64,000 nt of DNA from Candidatus Endolissoclinum faulkneri L5 (lineage in GTDB: Bacteria; Pseudomonadota; Alphaproteobacteria; Thalassobaculales; Thalassobaculaceae). Positions within the stretch are counted from its first letter, which is position 1, and every line of letters starts with the position of its first letter. The notes under the pieces were generated by a model. The model had not been told where the DNA came from, made no database searches, and was given only the letters and a program-made list of their open reading frames with translations. Location of the stretch: contig NZ_CP006745.1 in assembly GCF_000510265.1 (NCBI RefSeq), positions 491,444 to 555,443 of the forward strand. The letters are read 5' to 3'. Position numbers and translations under genes: made by a program. Of the stretch, positions 10,676-25,000 are shown piece after piece.

Positions 10676-10700
10676 TGGCTGCTATCTATGTTTGCCTATT

Positions 10701-10721
10701 CCTTCCTTCCCGGAAGGAAGG
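10701..10721. repeat. GC-rich perfect palindrome, 10-bp arms
   Basis: CCTTCCTTCC at 10701-10710 and GGAAGGAAGG at 10712-10721 flank a single C. This is strongly purine/pyrimidine-biased and GC-rich compared with the DNA around it. It has no T-tract and sits 25 bp after the 19-bp hairpin. Confidence 0.85.
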
Positions 10722-11068
10722 TTTGCTGGGATACTAAGTACGATATAATAGTGAAATTATGCTGATTGTTTCCTAAAATCCTATATTAAAAATTAATTTT
10801 TGCTTAAGCCAATAAGCTGCTTAGTGCCTAAGTAAATTTTATTTTTTTTATGACATAATACATAAAACGTCGGTAATCGTTAGTTTGCATGCTTAGATTG
10901 AGCTAGATAACGTATTTTGGATTAATTTAATAAACATTTTTAAATATTTTAAAAGATTGCATAGAAACGTTGAATATAAATAAAAATAAGTAGATCAAGT
11001 TGACCATCTCAATATTGTTTCTTAAGTACAATATTTTTCACAAATTTTTGCTGGATTAACTGATATTT

Positions 11069-12280
11069 ATGGATAGAAATGAGGTATTGAGTATTGTGGT
11101 AACAAGCGTAATGCCAACATATGGTCGTGCTAATATAGCTTTTGAGTGGGGCGAAGGACCATATTTGTATAGTACTGACGGCCGAAAATTTCTTGACTTT
11201 GCTAGTGGTATTGCTACTAACTCTTTAGGGCACTCACATCCAGATTTAGTTAAGGTAATTTCTGATCAGGCAGCTAAATTAATCCACGTCTCCAACCTTT
11301 ACCGGATTCCGGAGCAAGAGCAATTAGCAGACAAGCTAATTGCTACATCTTTTGCCGATACTGTATTTTTTTGTAACTCAGGTGCTGAATCATTAGAAGG
11401 CTCTATTAAGCTTGCAAGACGTTATCAGTTTCATGTCGGTAAGCCGCAAAGGACCAAAGTGATTTGCTGTAAGAATGCTTTTCATGGCCGGACGCTCGGT
11501 ACTATGTCCGCAACTTACAAGGAGGAATATCGTGAGGGTTTTGGGCCTCGCGTTCAGGGCTTTACTCATGTTGCATTTGGAGACCTGGAAGAAATGCGCG
11601 ATGCAGCGGCATCTGAAGATGTTGCAGCGATTCTCGTGGAACCAATTCAAGGTGAAGGTGGTATATTTGTCGCTTCGCACGAATATCTACAAGCATTGCG
11701 CAATATTGCTGATGAATTTGGGTTAATGTTAGTGTTTGATGAGGTTCAGTGCGGTATGGGCCGTATTGGCAAGTTGTGGGCTTACGAGTGGTCTGGTACC
11801 ACTCCAGATATTATGGCTTCAGCTAAAGGCCTTGGCGGTGGTTTTCCAGTTGGTGCGGTTATGGCAAGTGAAAAGGCAGCATCTGGCATGAAACCTGGTT
11901 TACATGGATCAACATATGGGGGTAATCCTTTGGCTATGGTTGCAGCTAAGACGGTACTTGACATTATCTCAGAAACTTCTTTCCTTGAACATACTACTAA
12001 AACATCAGCATTTTTACGCAGACAGCTTGATAAAATCGTTAATAAATATCGCTGTGTAGTAGAAGAGGTTCGCGGATTAGGCTTTCTGATAGGATTGAAG
12101 TGTATAGTTTCTTCTCGCGATCTGCAGCTCGCCTTGCGTAAGAATGGGCTACTTACTGTGCTGTCTGACGATAACGTATTGCGGGTATTACCTCCTCTGA
12201 TCATTGACGACAATCATGTTTTAGAAGCGGTTTCGATGATTGATTCAGCTTGTGCTGACTTAGCCCGACGTGTTACTTGA
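11069..12280 (+). CDS. argD: Acetylornithine aminotransferase
   Basis: A PLP-dependent class III aminotransferase that converts N-acetylglutamate semialdehyde to N-acetylornithine in arginine synthesis. It may also serve succinyl-diaminopimelate transamination in lysine synthesis, as in some bacteria. Seen in the protein: FASGIATNSLGHSHP near residue 50, FFCNSGAESLEGSIKLAR (102-117), the PLP-anchoring FDEVQCGMGR (Asp224), the Schiff-base lysine in SAKGLGGGFPVGAV (Lys253), and HGSTYGGNPLA. The length of 403 aa is normal. The start ATG at 11069 has only a weak upstream GGA. argF follows 27 bp after the stop, so the two probably form one transcript. Confidence 0.95.
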   Translation: MDRNEVLSIVVTSVMPTYGRANIAFEWGEGPYLYSTDGRKFLDFASGIATNSLGHSHPDLVKVISDQAAKLIHVSNLYRIPEQEQLADKLIATSFADTVFFCNSGAESLEGSIKLARRYQFHVGKPQRTKVICCKNAFHGRTLGTMSATYKEEYREGFGPRVQGFTHVAFGDLEEMRDAAASEDVAAILVEPIQGEGGIFVASHEYLQALRNIADEFGLMLVFDEVQCGMGRIGKLWAYEWSGTTPDIMASAKGLGGGFPVGAVMASEKAASGMKPGLHGSTYGGNPLAMVAAKTVLDIISETSFLEHTTKTSAFLRRQLDKIVNKYRCVVEEVRGLGFLIGLKCIVSSRDLQLALRKNGLLTVLSDDNVLRVLPPLIIDDNHVLEAVSMIDSACADLARRVT

Positions 12281-12307
12281 TAAGGCGGACAATTTGATGA
12301 TTGAAGA

Positions 12308-13213
12308 GTGAGGCACTTTCTGGATCTCAATCAGATCGATTCATCGGTTTTGCGTGAGATAATAGAGCGGGCGAAAACCTTTAAGCTTGGTGATGGGCTG
12401 GCAGAACGTCCGCTAGATGGTAAGATATTGGCCCTAATATTTGAGAAGCCATCAACACGGACACGCGTCTCCTTCGAGGCTGGCATGAAGCGTTTAGGCG
12501 GTGAAGTAATTATGTTGAACAGTTCAGATCTTCAACTTGCACGTGGCGAAACATTATCTGATACTGCTAAGGTTCTGTCTTGCTATGTAGATTGCATTAT
12601 GATGCGTACTTTATTAGAGTCAACGCTTGTTGAACTTGCGGAAAATGCTAATGTACCAGTAATTAACGGGTTGACTAATCGCAGCCATCCTTGTCAGCTG
12701 ATGGCTGATGTGATGACTTTTGAGGAGCATTGTGGGCCGATTAAAGATAAGGTAATTGCGTGGTCTGGAGACGGTAATAATATGGCTGCTTCTTGGATTC
12801 AGGCCGCTGTGCAGTTTGATTTTGTTTTACATATTGCTTGCCCACCTGATTTGATGCCTTCACAAACTTTGATTGATTGGGCTAAATGTAAGGGTGGTCG
12901 AGTTTATATTAATCATGATCCTTTTATAGCGGTAGCTGATGCTGATGCAGTAGTCACAGATACTTGGGTTTCCATGGGTGATGTTGACTCTAATCGTCAT
13001 AACTTATTAGCGACTTATCGTGTTGATGATGCGTTAATGGCTAAAGCAAAGCCTAATTCGGTGTTTATGCACTGTATGCCAGCAAATCGTGGTAAGGATG
13101 TTTCAGCAGAAGTGATTGATGGTCCACAATCTCTAGTATTTAACGAGGCAGAGAACAGAATGTATAGTCAGATGGCTATTTTATACTGGTGTTTATCGGA
13201 GACTAGGGGATAA
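12308..13213 (+). CDS. argF: Ornithine carbamoyltransferase, anabolic
   Basis: Makes citrulline from ornithine and carbamoyl phosphate. The carbamoyl-phosphate site STRTR is at residues 49-53, HPCQ at 127-130, the ornithine-binding DTWVSMG near 218-224 and the catalytic HCMPA with Cys256. The 301-residue length fits alphaproteobacterial ArgF. The start codon is GTG at 12308; the ATG just upstream is out of frame and hits a stop. It is 27 bp downstream of argD on the same strand. In many alphaproteobacteria hslO follows this pair; here a 2.4-kb non-coding gap follows. Confidence 0.96.
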   Translation: MRHFLDLNQIDSSVLREIIERAKTFKLGDGLAERPLDGKILALIFEKPSTRTRVSFEAGMKRLGGEVIMLNSSDLQLARGETLSDTAKVLSCYVDCIMMRTLLESTLVELAENANVPVINGLTNRSHPCQLMADVMTFEEHCGPIKDKVIAWSGDGNNMAASWIQAAVQFDFVLHIACPPDLMPSQTLIDWAKCKGGRVYINHDPFIAVADADAVVTDTWVSMGDVDSNRHNLLATYRVDDALMAKAKPNSVFMHCMPANRGKDVSAEVIDGPQSLVFNEAENRMYSQMAILYWCLSETRG

Positions 13214-15653
13214 TATGAAACGATATTTTTAATATATCGGCCTTAATATGTAGCTTGGAACTATATCAAATTGATTTAATTAGATAAATGTTTATCAAAG
13301 TGGTATTTTTTACGTTTGGTTATTTGCTAAATCCTGATTTACTTTCTCTAAGAAGATTAATAATCAAAATGTAGTTTTTGCGATAAGTAATTTTTACTTG
13401 AATTAGAGAACTTTACTTCGATAGATATTATTGAATATAATCTTAGCAAATTATGTTACTCTCTTGGTTAAAAACAATTTAGTTGTTTTTATGTTTATTT
13501 ACTTTTTTAGATCTACTGAACGGTATGAAGTTTAAGTTTTTATTGAATGCATTTCTCCTATGCAATATTTGATTTTGTATAGAGAATAATTGACGAGTAG
13601 TTAATTCTTCATTAAATTAAAAATCACTCATTGATCGTGCGTGTTAACTAATGTAAGTAGTTTTTATTTTTCTTGGTAAAAATTAAAAGCTTTATGCTTT
13701 TATTGTCCATGGCAATCTAATAAGATTATTGGAATTATTTTAACTAATATAGAGAATAATGAACCAAAAGTTTATTGTTCTCTATATGCCCTTGTAATTC
13801 AGCAAGACTGTATTTCAATTACTGGTGTAATTGAAGGTATGTAATTTTATCTGATGTTTTAACGTTCCGCGAGAGCTTTTTCTATATACTAAACACCTTA
13901 TATTTTGTTTAGGATGTATTTTATAACGTAAAAGCAGTCTTGTCTTATTTGTAAATAATTTTTACTATTATCTTTAAATTTATTTATATTATGATTTTTA
14001 ATTGGAATCAGTTTTATTTTAAGATATCGGCTACGAGCAGCTTATTATTAACGTAATTGTTTTTTTTTATTCACTAGTAAAATAAGCATTTTATCTTACT
14101 GATTTTACGTTTAGAGTGGTCGCATATCCGCGCTACATTTTCATTAGAAATATCTTGTTAAACGAACGATTGCAATTAGTAATTTTTGCTGTTAATTTAT
14201 GCGTAAATGCATCAAAGTTTTAGATATATTAAAATATTTCATTGAAATTAAAAGTAATACATAACAATTTATAAGTTATTATTATACTATTAAAATTTAA
14301 TTAACGTCAGTTGGTTCTTCATATGTAATGCTTTTAAAGTAATAATCATAAGGCTCAATTTATGTTCTTTAAATTATTAAATTTTTATTTTGAAAATTGC
14401 TTAGTTTTATATAGTGATAGGATTAATATCCACTGCTTAATAAATAATAAGTAAAAACATCTGTTCTATCTTATATCAATTTACGTATTTAATTATTAGA
14501 TTTCGTTATTTGGTAAATTCATAATTGGCGTTATCGCTTTATATAGAAATAACCTCATAGTTTATTAGCTAGACATCCGTTAGATCTTTCATGAAGTATT
14601 ATTCGCTATTAGGGGAGTCCAATTTTAGATATAAAATATAATAAAGCAAATTTTTTTTTACTATGAAACTTTTTAATGCAAAAATATCATAAAGACTAAA
14701 AACAGTTAGTATTAGATATTTTTATAAAATCAATATATTGAGCAAAAGTATTATTTTACCTTATTAAGATATTTTATTACCTATAATATTATTTGATTGG
14801 TTTATTAAACTAACAAAGTTAATAATAACTTATTATACTGATTAATCTATTAAAGATATATCGATTAGTGTATGAAGTGATGTACATTGCTAGATATAAT
14901 TATCAATTGAATTGAACTGCATCGTATAATATTCTAGTTAAACTATGAAACTTCAACAATTTTTTTGAATCAGGATATACTTTTACATAAAGCAAGCTAA
15001 AGCTTTCTATTTAGTTATTTATCAATATTTTTAGAATTATCTTATAGCCCAGAATATAATAGATTTTATTATTTTTAACGATTAACAATGTTTGCTAAAA
15101 ACAAAATCATGCTAAAAATTATGTTCAAAAAGATTATTGAACAAGTGCTTTATCTTATAAAATCTCTAAAAATCACAGTAATGTAAAAAGGTTGGTCAAA
15201 AATTCTTATATCAATTACTAATTAGCTCGAAAGGGTTACAGCGGTTTTTCGATATTTCTTATTTGCCCTAATACTCTATGCAGCACAAGAGAAGATTGGA
15301 CTATAAATACAAACTAAATGGATAAAAGACTTATAAAGCATATGTAAATGTAAGGCTTTTCTAGCTTTATTTTCTAATAAAAGTATTTTCCTCTTTTTGT
15401 AGTCTAATCGGAGGATTAGACTTACCTAACAACTAGGATTAAACAATGCACTAAGATTTAACTTTTGGTTGAAATGATATAAAGTAAAATAATTTATTGT
15501 TTGTAATAAATAAAACTGCGGTTCATCATCCATTTTTATATTGTGCTTTATTGTATGCTATTAATATAGCTAAAACAATAGTAGCAAATAGGCTTTTCAA
15601 TGTCATACTTTTCTTATATCCTACATTATTATAAGTCTGATAACAAAAGTGGA
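13214..15653. other. Long non-coding gap
   Basis: 2.4 kb between argF and the 3' end of katG with no gene on either strand. Weak hairpins are present at 13747-13786 (two G-U pairs) and 15401-15422 (9-bp stem AGTCTAATC), neither followed by a clear T-tract. Confidence 0.6.
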
Positions 15654-19076
<3,423 letters not shown>

Positions 19077-22000
19077 CTAGTCTTGTTTTTTTTGAGCAGC
19101 CTGAAAGTTTTGTCTAAACTCTTGCCGAATGTTAGCGCGATGAGCTGCAATAGAGCTAGATGTAGTATGATTATTACTTTCTAGTTTTTCTTTTGAGTCC
19201 TTATATTCAATTAATTTATTGCTGTGGTTAATAGTTTTACAATGTGATGTAGATTTTGTAGATAAGTAATTAGCTAACAAATTTACGCTAGGATATTCAA
19301 AGAGATCGGTAATCTTTGTGTCAAATCCAAGCATCGATCGCAATTGACGATTAATTAAAACAGCTGACATGGAATCGGCACCAAGATCAAAAAAAACTGC
19401 TTCAGCAGGTACCTTGCTTATTCCCAGAATATTTGCAATAATGGAGGAAATCTGGATAATCAAATTATCTGCGGAAAGAGTTTCATCTATACACTCTATT
19501 TCTTCTTGTTTTTCCTGGTTATCGTAGCTCATTGCCGCAGTAAGGGCTTTTCGGTCAATCTTCCCATTATCAGTAAGTGGCAAGGTTTCTTCGATTTTAA
19601 TTGATCTAGGTATCATATAATCAGGCAATAGTTCAACTAGATGAGTTCTTAAAGTTTCTGGCGTTATTAATATTCCTGGCTTGGGAACAGCATACAATAT
19701 AAGCCGCTTACGTCCTGCGCTGTTATTGCTTTCCACGAGAGCTACAGCTAACCGGATGTCTGGACAACGCAAAGCTGCCCACTCTATTTCACCTAACTCA
19801 ATTCTAAATCCGCCTATTTTTATTTGCCCGTCGCGTCGCCCAAGAAATTCAATAATCCCGCCCATTCGCCATTTTCCTCGATCGCCTGTGCGATATAAAC
19901 GATCTTTGGTACTGGGATGCCTAATAAAAGCATTATTTGTTAATTTAGGATCACGCCAATAGCCTCTTGCAAGACCAAGACCAGAAATATATAAATCACC
20001 CTCAATTCCTTCGATACAAGGCAGCATGTTTGCATCTAACACGTGAATGCCTTGATTATGCATCGGTCGGCCATATGGAATACTACGCCAATCATTTTTT
20101 AATTCGCTTACTATATGACATATCGACCATATTGATGCTTCAGTTGCTCCGCCAAGGCTAATCAGCATGGCTTGCGGAGCAACAGCCTTTAGAAGAGTTG
20201 GTAAAGAAAGAGGAATCCAATCACCACTAAGCAATACCAAGCGTATAGAGAAGAGATCTTCTGCTTTAGGTCTGCTTTCTAAGACCATATCGAGTAACAT
20301 CGGTACCGAGTTCCACACAGTTACACCACAGGCACGGATGTGTTCTATCAGAGCTTCTGGATTTCGCAGACTGTTAGCGGATGGTAGGACAAGTGTAGCT
20401 CCCAGAGATGTTGGCCCAAAAATATCGTAAACAGATAAGTCAAAACTTAACGCTGAAAGCCCTAAAATTCTATCATTCTTTGATAATTTGAAACGAGCAT
20501 TGCAATCTAAAATAGTGTTAAGAGCCGCTCTATGTTCAATCATTACCCCCTTTGGTTCCCCGGTTGATCCAGAAGTAAAGAGCACATAAGCCAAGTCGGC
20601 TGTAGATCGATGGCGGGGTGGTAAACAATTTGGCAATTGAGCAGGCTTTAACTTGTCTACGGATATTATCGTTACACTTTCCGGCACAACAAGATCATTT
20701 GCCAATCTAGAAGTAGTTAATATTATTCTAACTTCACCTTTTAGGGCAAGATACTGAAAACGCTTGGCTGGTAGGAAAGGATCTAATGGTAAGTATGCTC
20801 CTCCAGCTATCAAGACTCCTAAAGTCGCCGCAATTTGCCAGGGAGATTTTTCTAGTGCTATTCCAATCAAAGTATCAGCCGGCATTTCTGGAAGACAAAC
20901 GGCTATCGCCATAGCTCTACCGACTAGATCGCTATAAGTCCAGTTTGCTTCAGGCGCCATAATCGCTATTTTTGTCGGTTCTGCAAGTGCTTGGCGTAAC
21001 AAAGGCTCGTGTAGCAAATCATCACAGATTGGCTCAGCGGTAGAATTAATTTCGGCATACAGATTTCTCTCTTTGCATTCAATCGCTACAGTTGTCGAGG
21101 TTTGCCAATCAGTTGTTGGCTCGGAAAGAAAATTAATAGCTGCAGCAAAAGCAGCAAAGATACTATCAAATAATCCATCTGGATAGGCAGCATCAACACT
21201 ATCCCAGGTCGCTATTAGCTTCCCATCTTCTTCGAAAACTTGTACGTCCAACAAGACTTGGGGTGTTTGAGTGACACCCCAATCAAGGCGACCAAGCTTA
21301 GTTATTCTGTTATCTCTTCCTATCACAGACTCGTAGCCAAGCATGCTAGTAAAAACATAGGCAAGAGCACTCGTTGATCCGGAAGAGAAACGGCGTATAG
21401 CTTCAGCACCCGAAACTAAGGTATGGTCAAGATGTCTTGCTATTAAAGTCGATACCGAAGCTGCTGAGGCAGCAAATCCAGTTTCTACATCAGTCCCAGT
21501 AGGCACTAAAATAGTTGAGGTAAAGTCTCCTACAACTTTGCTAATGTCTGGATGCAATGGTCGGCGATCATAGACAGTCAAATTTAGTGTAAAATATGGC
21601 TCAATACTCCATCTGGCTAATGTAGCACCAAGAGCAGCGATTAACGCAGATACTGGAGTGGAGCCGATCTCTCGCGACTGATCTTGAAATCTTTTCCAAG
21701 CTTCTGCAGAAATACTTGTACGACGACGCTTAAAACGTGCTCCAGATAATTCTGCATCTGCTCGAGATCTAGGTAATTGAGGACCATTTGGCATTTGTGC
21801 CATAGCTTCTTGCCAGTATGCGAGTGCGCGATTGTGCTCACTACTTTCACGCAATCTCGTAAATGCTTCAATATAATCGCGGAAGCTAACCATTGGTGGA
21901 ACAAGCTTACTTTCTGGATAAAAGTATATTTCTCCCCATTGGCGTAGCAACCTAAACAGGCTGAGAACATCAATAATCAGTAAGTCAATAGAAAAATGAA

Positions 22001-25000
22001 TCCTTTGTTCATCTGGACCTTCACTAGTAACAATTCTAAATAATGGCCACTTGCTTGGGTTAAAAACCTCATGAGCCATTTGTTCACGAACTTTCTCTAG
22101 TGCATGGCTAGCAAGATCGCGTGACATTTCACTCCAATCATAGTGCTCTATGGGCATCATTGGCACTTCTGCTAACACTAACTGCTCACCATCTTCAGTG
22201 AAAACAGCACGCAACATACTATGAATTTTTACTAATCGATGCCAAGCATTTCTAAGTAAGGTATTGTCAATTGGATTATCGCATAAAAATTCCCAATAAA
22301 CGTGGCAACCAGTTCCGCCCAACGGAACAGAAGCGCTGCGACCTACCAAATAAGCAAGCTGTAAGTCAGTAAGTGGGAATGGAGCATTGGCGTTAGCAGG
22401 ATCAGGTATAAGTTTCACCGAATCCTTAAGGGAAGGAGCAGCTGACAATATCGTTGTTAGCGATTTGTCTCCCAATAAATCAGAAACATCCAACGCTAAA
22501 TTAGCCTTGCTAGCTAACTGCGATTTAATTTCAAGCGCCATGATACTGTCAACACCTAATTCACGAGCAATCGCTTTACTATCTAACAATTCAGCTGAAA
22601 TTCCTAAACAGTCTGCAACAATCGCTAGCGGAACTTTGTTTGTCATGGCATTAGTATCGGCTGATCCTAAACTTAAATCAGGTTTAGCCATTGGCAGAGA
22701 AATATCAGATGTACTATTCGGCCAGTAACGACGTCTGGAGAACGGATATCCCAGAGGGCGTGATGGTGGAAGTATTTTGGTATTTTCAATCCTCTCACCA
22801 GTATTCTTTTCTGGTTGAACATTAGACAAAACAGAGTCAATTGATGCCAGTAATTCGCTGGTTGATTCTCCTCGCAAAACTATCTTACAACGGCGATTAG
22901 GGTCACCTGCCAATACGGCATTGACTTCGCTTGGTTCCGGATTATGCTCAAGAATCCAGGCTTTCAGGCTAAGTAATCGATCCTCTAGGTCAGTTTTTAG
23001 GGCAGCCGACAAACTAATATTTACTGGTTTATTGGATTTAACAAAGGATTGTACCGGCGCTGGAGCTATTACAGCTGCAGCACATGTGCCATTCATCGAA
23101 AATCCATTAACTAACACAGGCCCGGCTTGACATGGAGCCCCAGGTACTAGAGCTGTTCCTGGGAAAATAGCCTTCTTAGACAAACGAGGAAGCCCACCTT
23201 CACGCTCCATGCCAAGTATTGCGACAGACAAAGCAGATAGTCCGGATACCTCCAAACCATGTCCTAGCATTGGTTTTACTGTATCGACAGCAACAGTAGG
23301 ACCGCCAGCTGGAAAAATCATCGCCAAGGCTGCTGTTTCTGTTGTATCTCCAGCTTGAGAACCAACACCATGGGCTTCTACAGCTGATATTTGCTCTGGT
23401 AAGAGATGCGCGCTATTAAGTGCTGCAGCCATTACACGAGCTTGAGCTTTAGCTGATGGCGAGGTTAATGCAGCACCACCGCTAGACTGTGTAAGCCCGG
23501 TCCCTAAGATTAATCCTCGAATTCGGTCACCGTCCGCCCTTGCTTGTTGAAGTTGTTTTAGAACTATGGCGACTGCACCTTCTCCTAATACAATTCCATC
23601 GCTGCCATCTTGGAATGGCAGCGGATGACCAGAACGAGAAGCTAGTCCAGCACGATTAATTTGTACCGCAAAACCAGGTGTAGCTTGGATACTAGCTGCT
23701 CCAACTATCGCAGCATAACATTCACCACTTAGTAAGGATTTAACTGCCAAATGGAGCGCAGCCAATCCGGAAGCGCATGCCAGATCCACTGCCATAGCTG
23801 GACCCTCAAAGCCAAAAATATGTGAAATTCGTGCTGCTGAACTCGACGGCATTAGCGCTCCCAGGGATTGCGGTTGTACTGGATGGCCAGCTGTCATAAG
23901 TTTTTGTACATAATCACCACCACCGGTACCAACAAAGACGCCGAATAACTCTCGATAACCATTCATATCAGGTCGTCCTGCATCGGCTAAAGCAGCAAGT
24001 GATTGTTCAAGAAGCAATCGTTGACGAGGGTCAATTACTTGCGCCTCGCGATCGGAGATACCAAATCGAGTTGCATCAAAATTTTCTCCTTGATTTAAAA
24101 ATCCTCCCCGTAGATAACGAAGGTCTTCTGCCCCAGCTAGCTTTATATCGGCTTCGCTCCATCGCCCCTCTGGAACTGGGACAATGGATGGATTAGCATC
24201 AAGTATTCTTTTCTCAAGTCCGGCAAGACTATCCGCTCCTGGAAAAATTCCAGCTGCTCCAATGATAGCGATAGCATCATCCTGTAGCAATTCAGAAGAT
24301 TTAGCTGCTGTGCAAGAGACTTGGTTCGGATAAATAATTGATGAAGATTCTGGGAGAGTTTTTGTTGTAGCTAATTTGTACTTGTTTAATCTTGCTTGGC
24401 GATCTACGATTTCGGCTGCCAAAGCGGCAGGAGTTGCTAAGTCAGCAATAGTTGCAGGATCAAAGGTAATACCGGTTTCTTTTTCAATCCGCTCTACTAG
24501 ATCAAAAGTCAAAATAGAGTCAAGCCCTAGATCGCTCAGCATTGCATCAGGGTCTAGTCGTTCTGGCTCAATCTCAAGACATTTTGCAATTAAGTTATAA
24601 ACTACAGTTAGGTTTTCTGAAGATACGGATTCTACTACTTTCTGCGTATTTGCATATGATGCTACAACGACACCTTGGAGTAATCCCTGGTCATCGCTTG
24701 GGCCATCGATACTAATATCGCTAAACCTGCTGTTTAGTGCCTTTCGCCATTGATCTGGCATAAGCAAAGGCCCATTACCAGCTCGAACGTCTTTAGCTAG
24801 CCACCAGCCAGGTAATAAACCAAAGATCGCTGTCATATGCTCCAATGGTCGCATTAGTTCGTTAAGGATTAAGGTGCCGCCTGGTGCAATTCTTTTAGCT
24901 AGTCTGTGAAGTACTAAGTCAATTGTTTCTGTTACGTGTATCGCATTAGCAGCAATTACGAGGTTAAACATGCCGAGAGTCGAAAAATTTACAGGATCAG

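Larger units (their letters stand above)
9281..11068. other. Non-coding gap with two hairpins upstream of argD
   Basis: 1.8 kb without a gene. It contains a perfect 19-bp inverted repeat (10634-10675) closely followed by a GC-rich palindrome (10701-10721). Confidence 0.6.
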
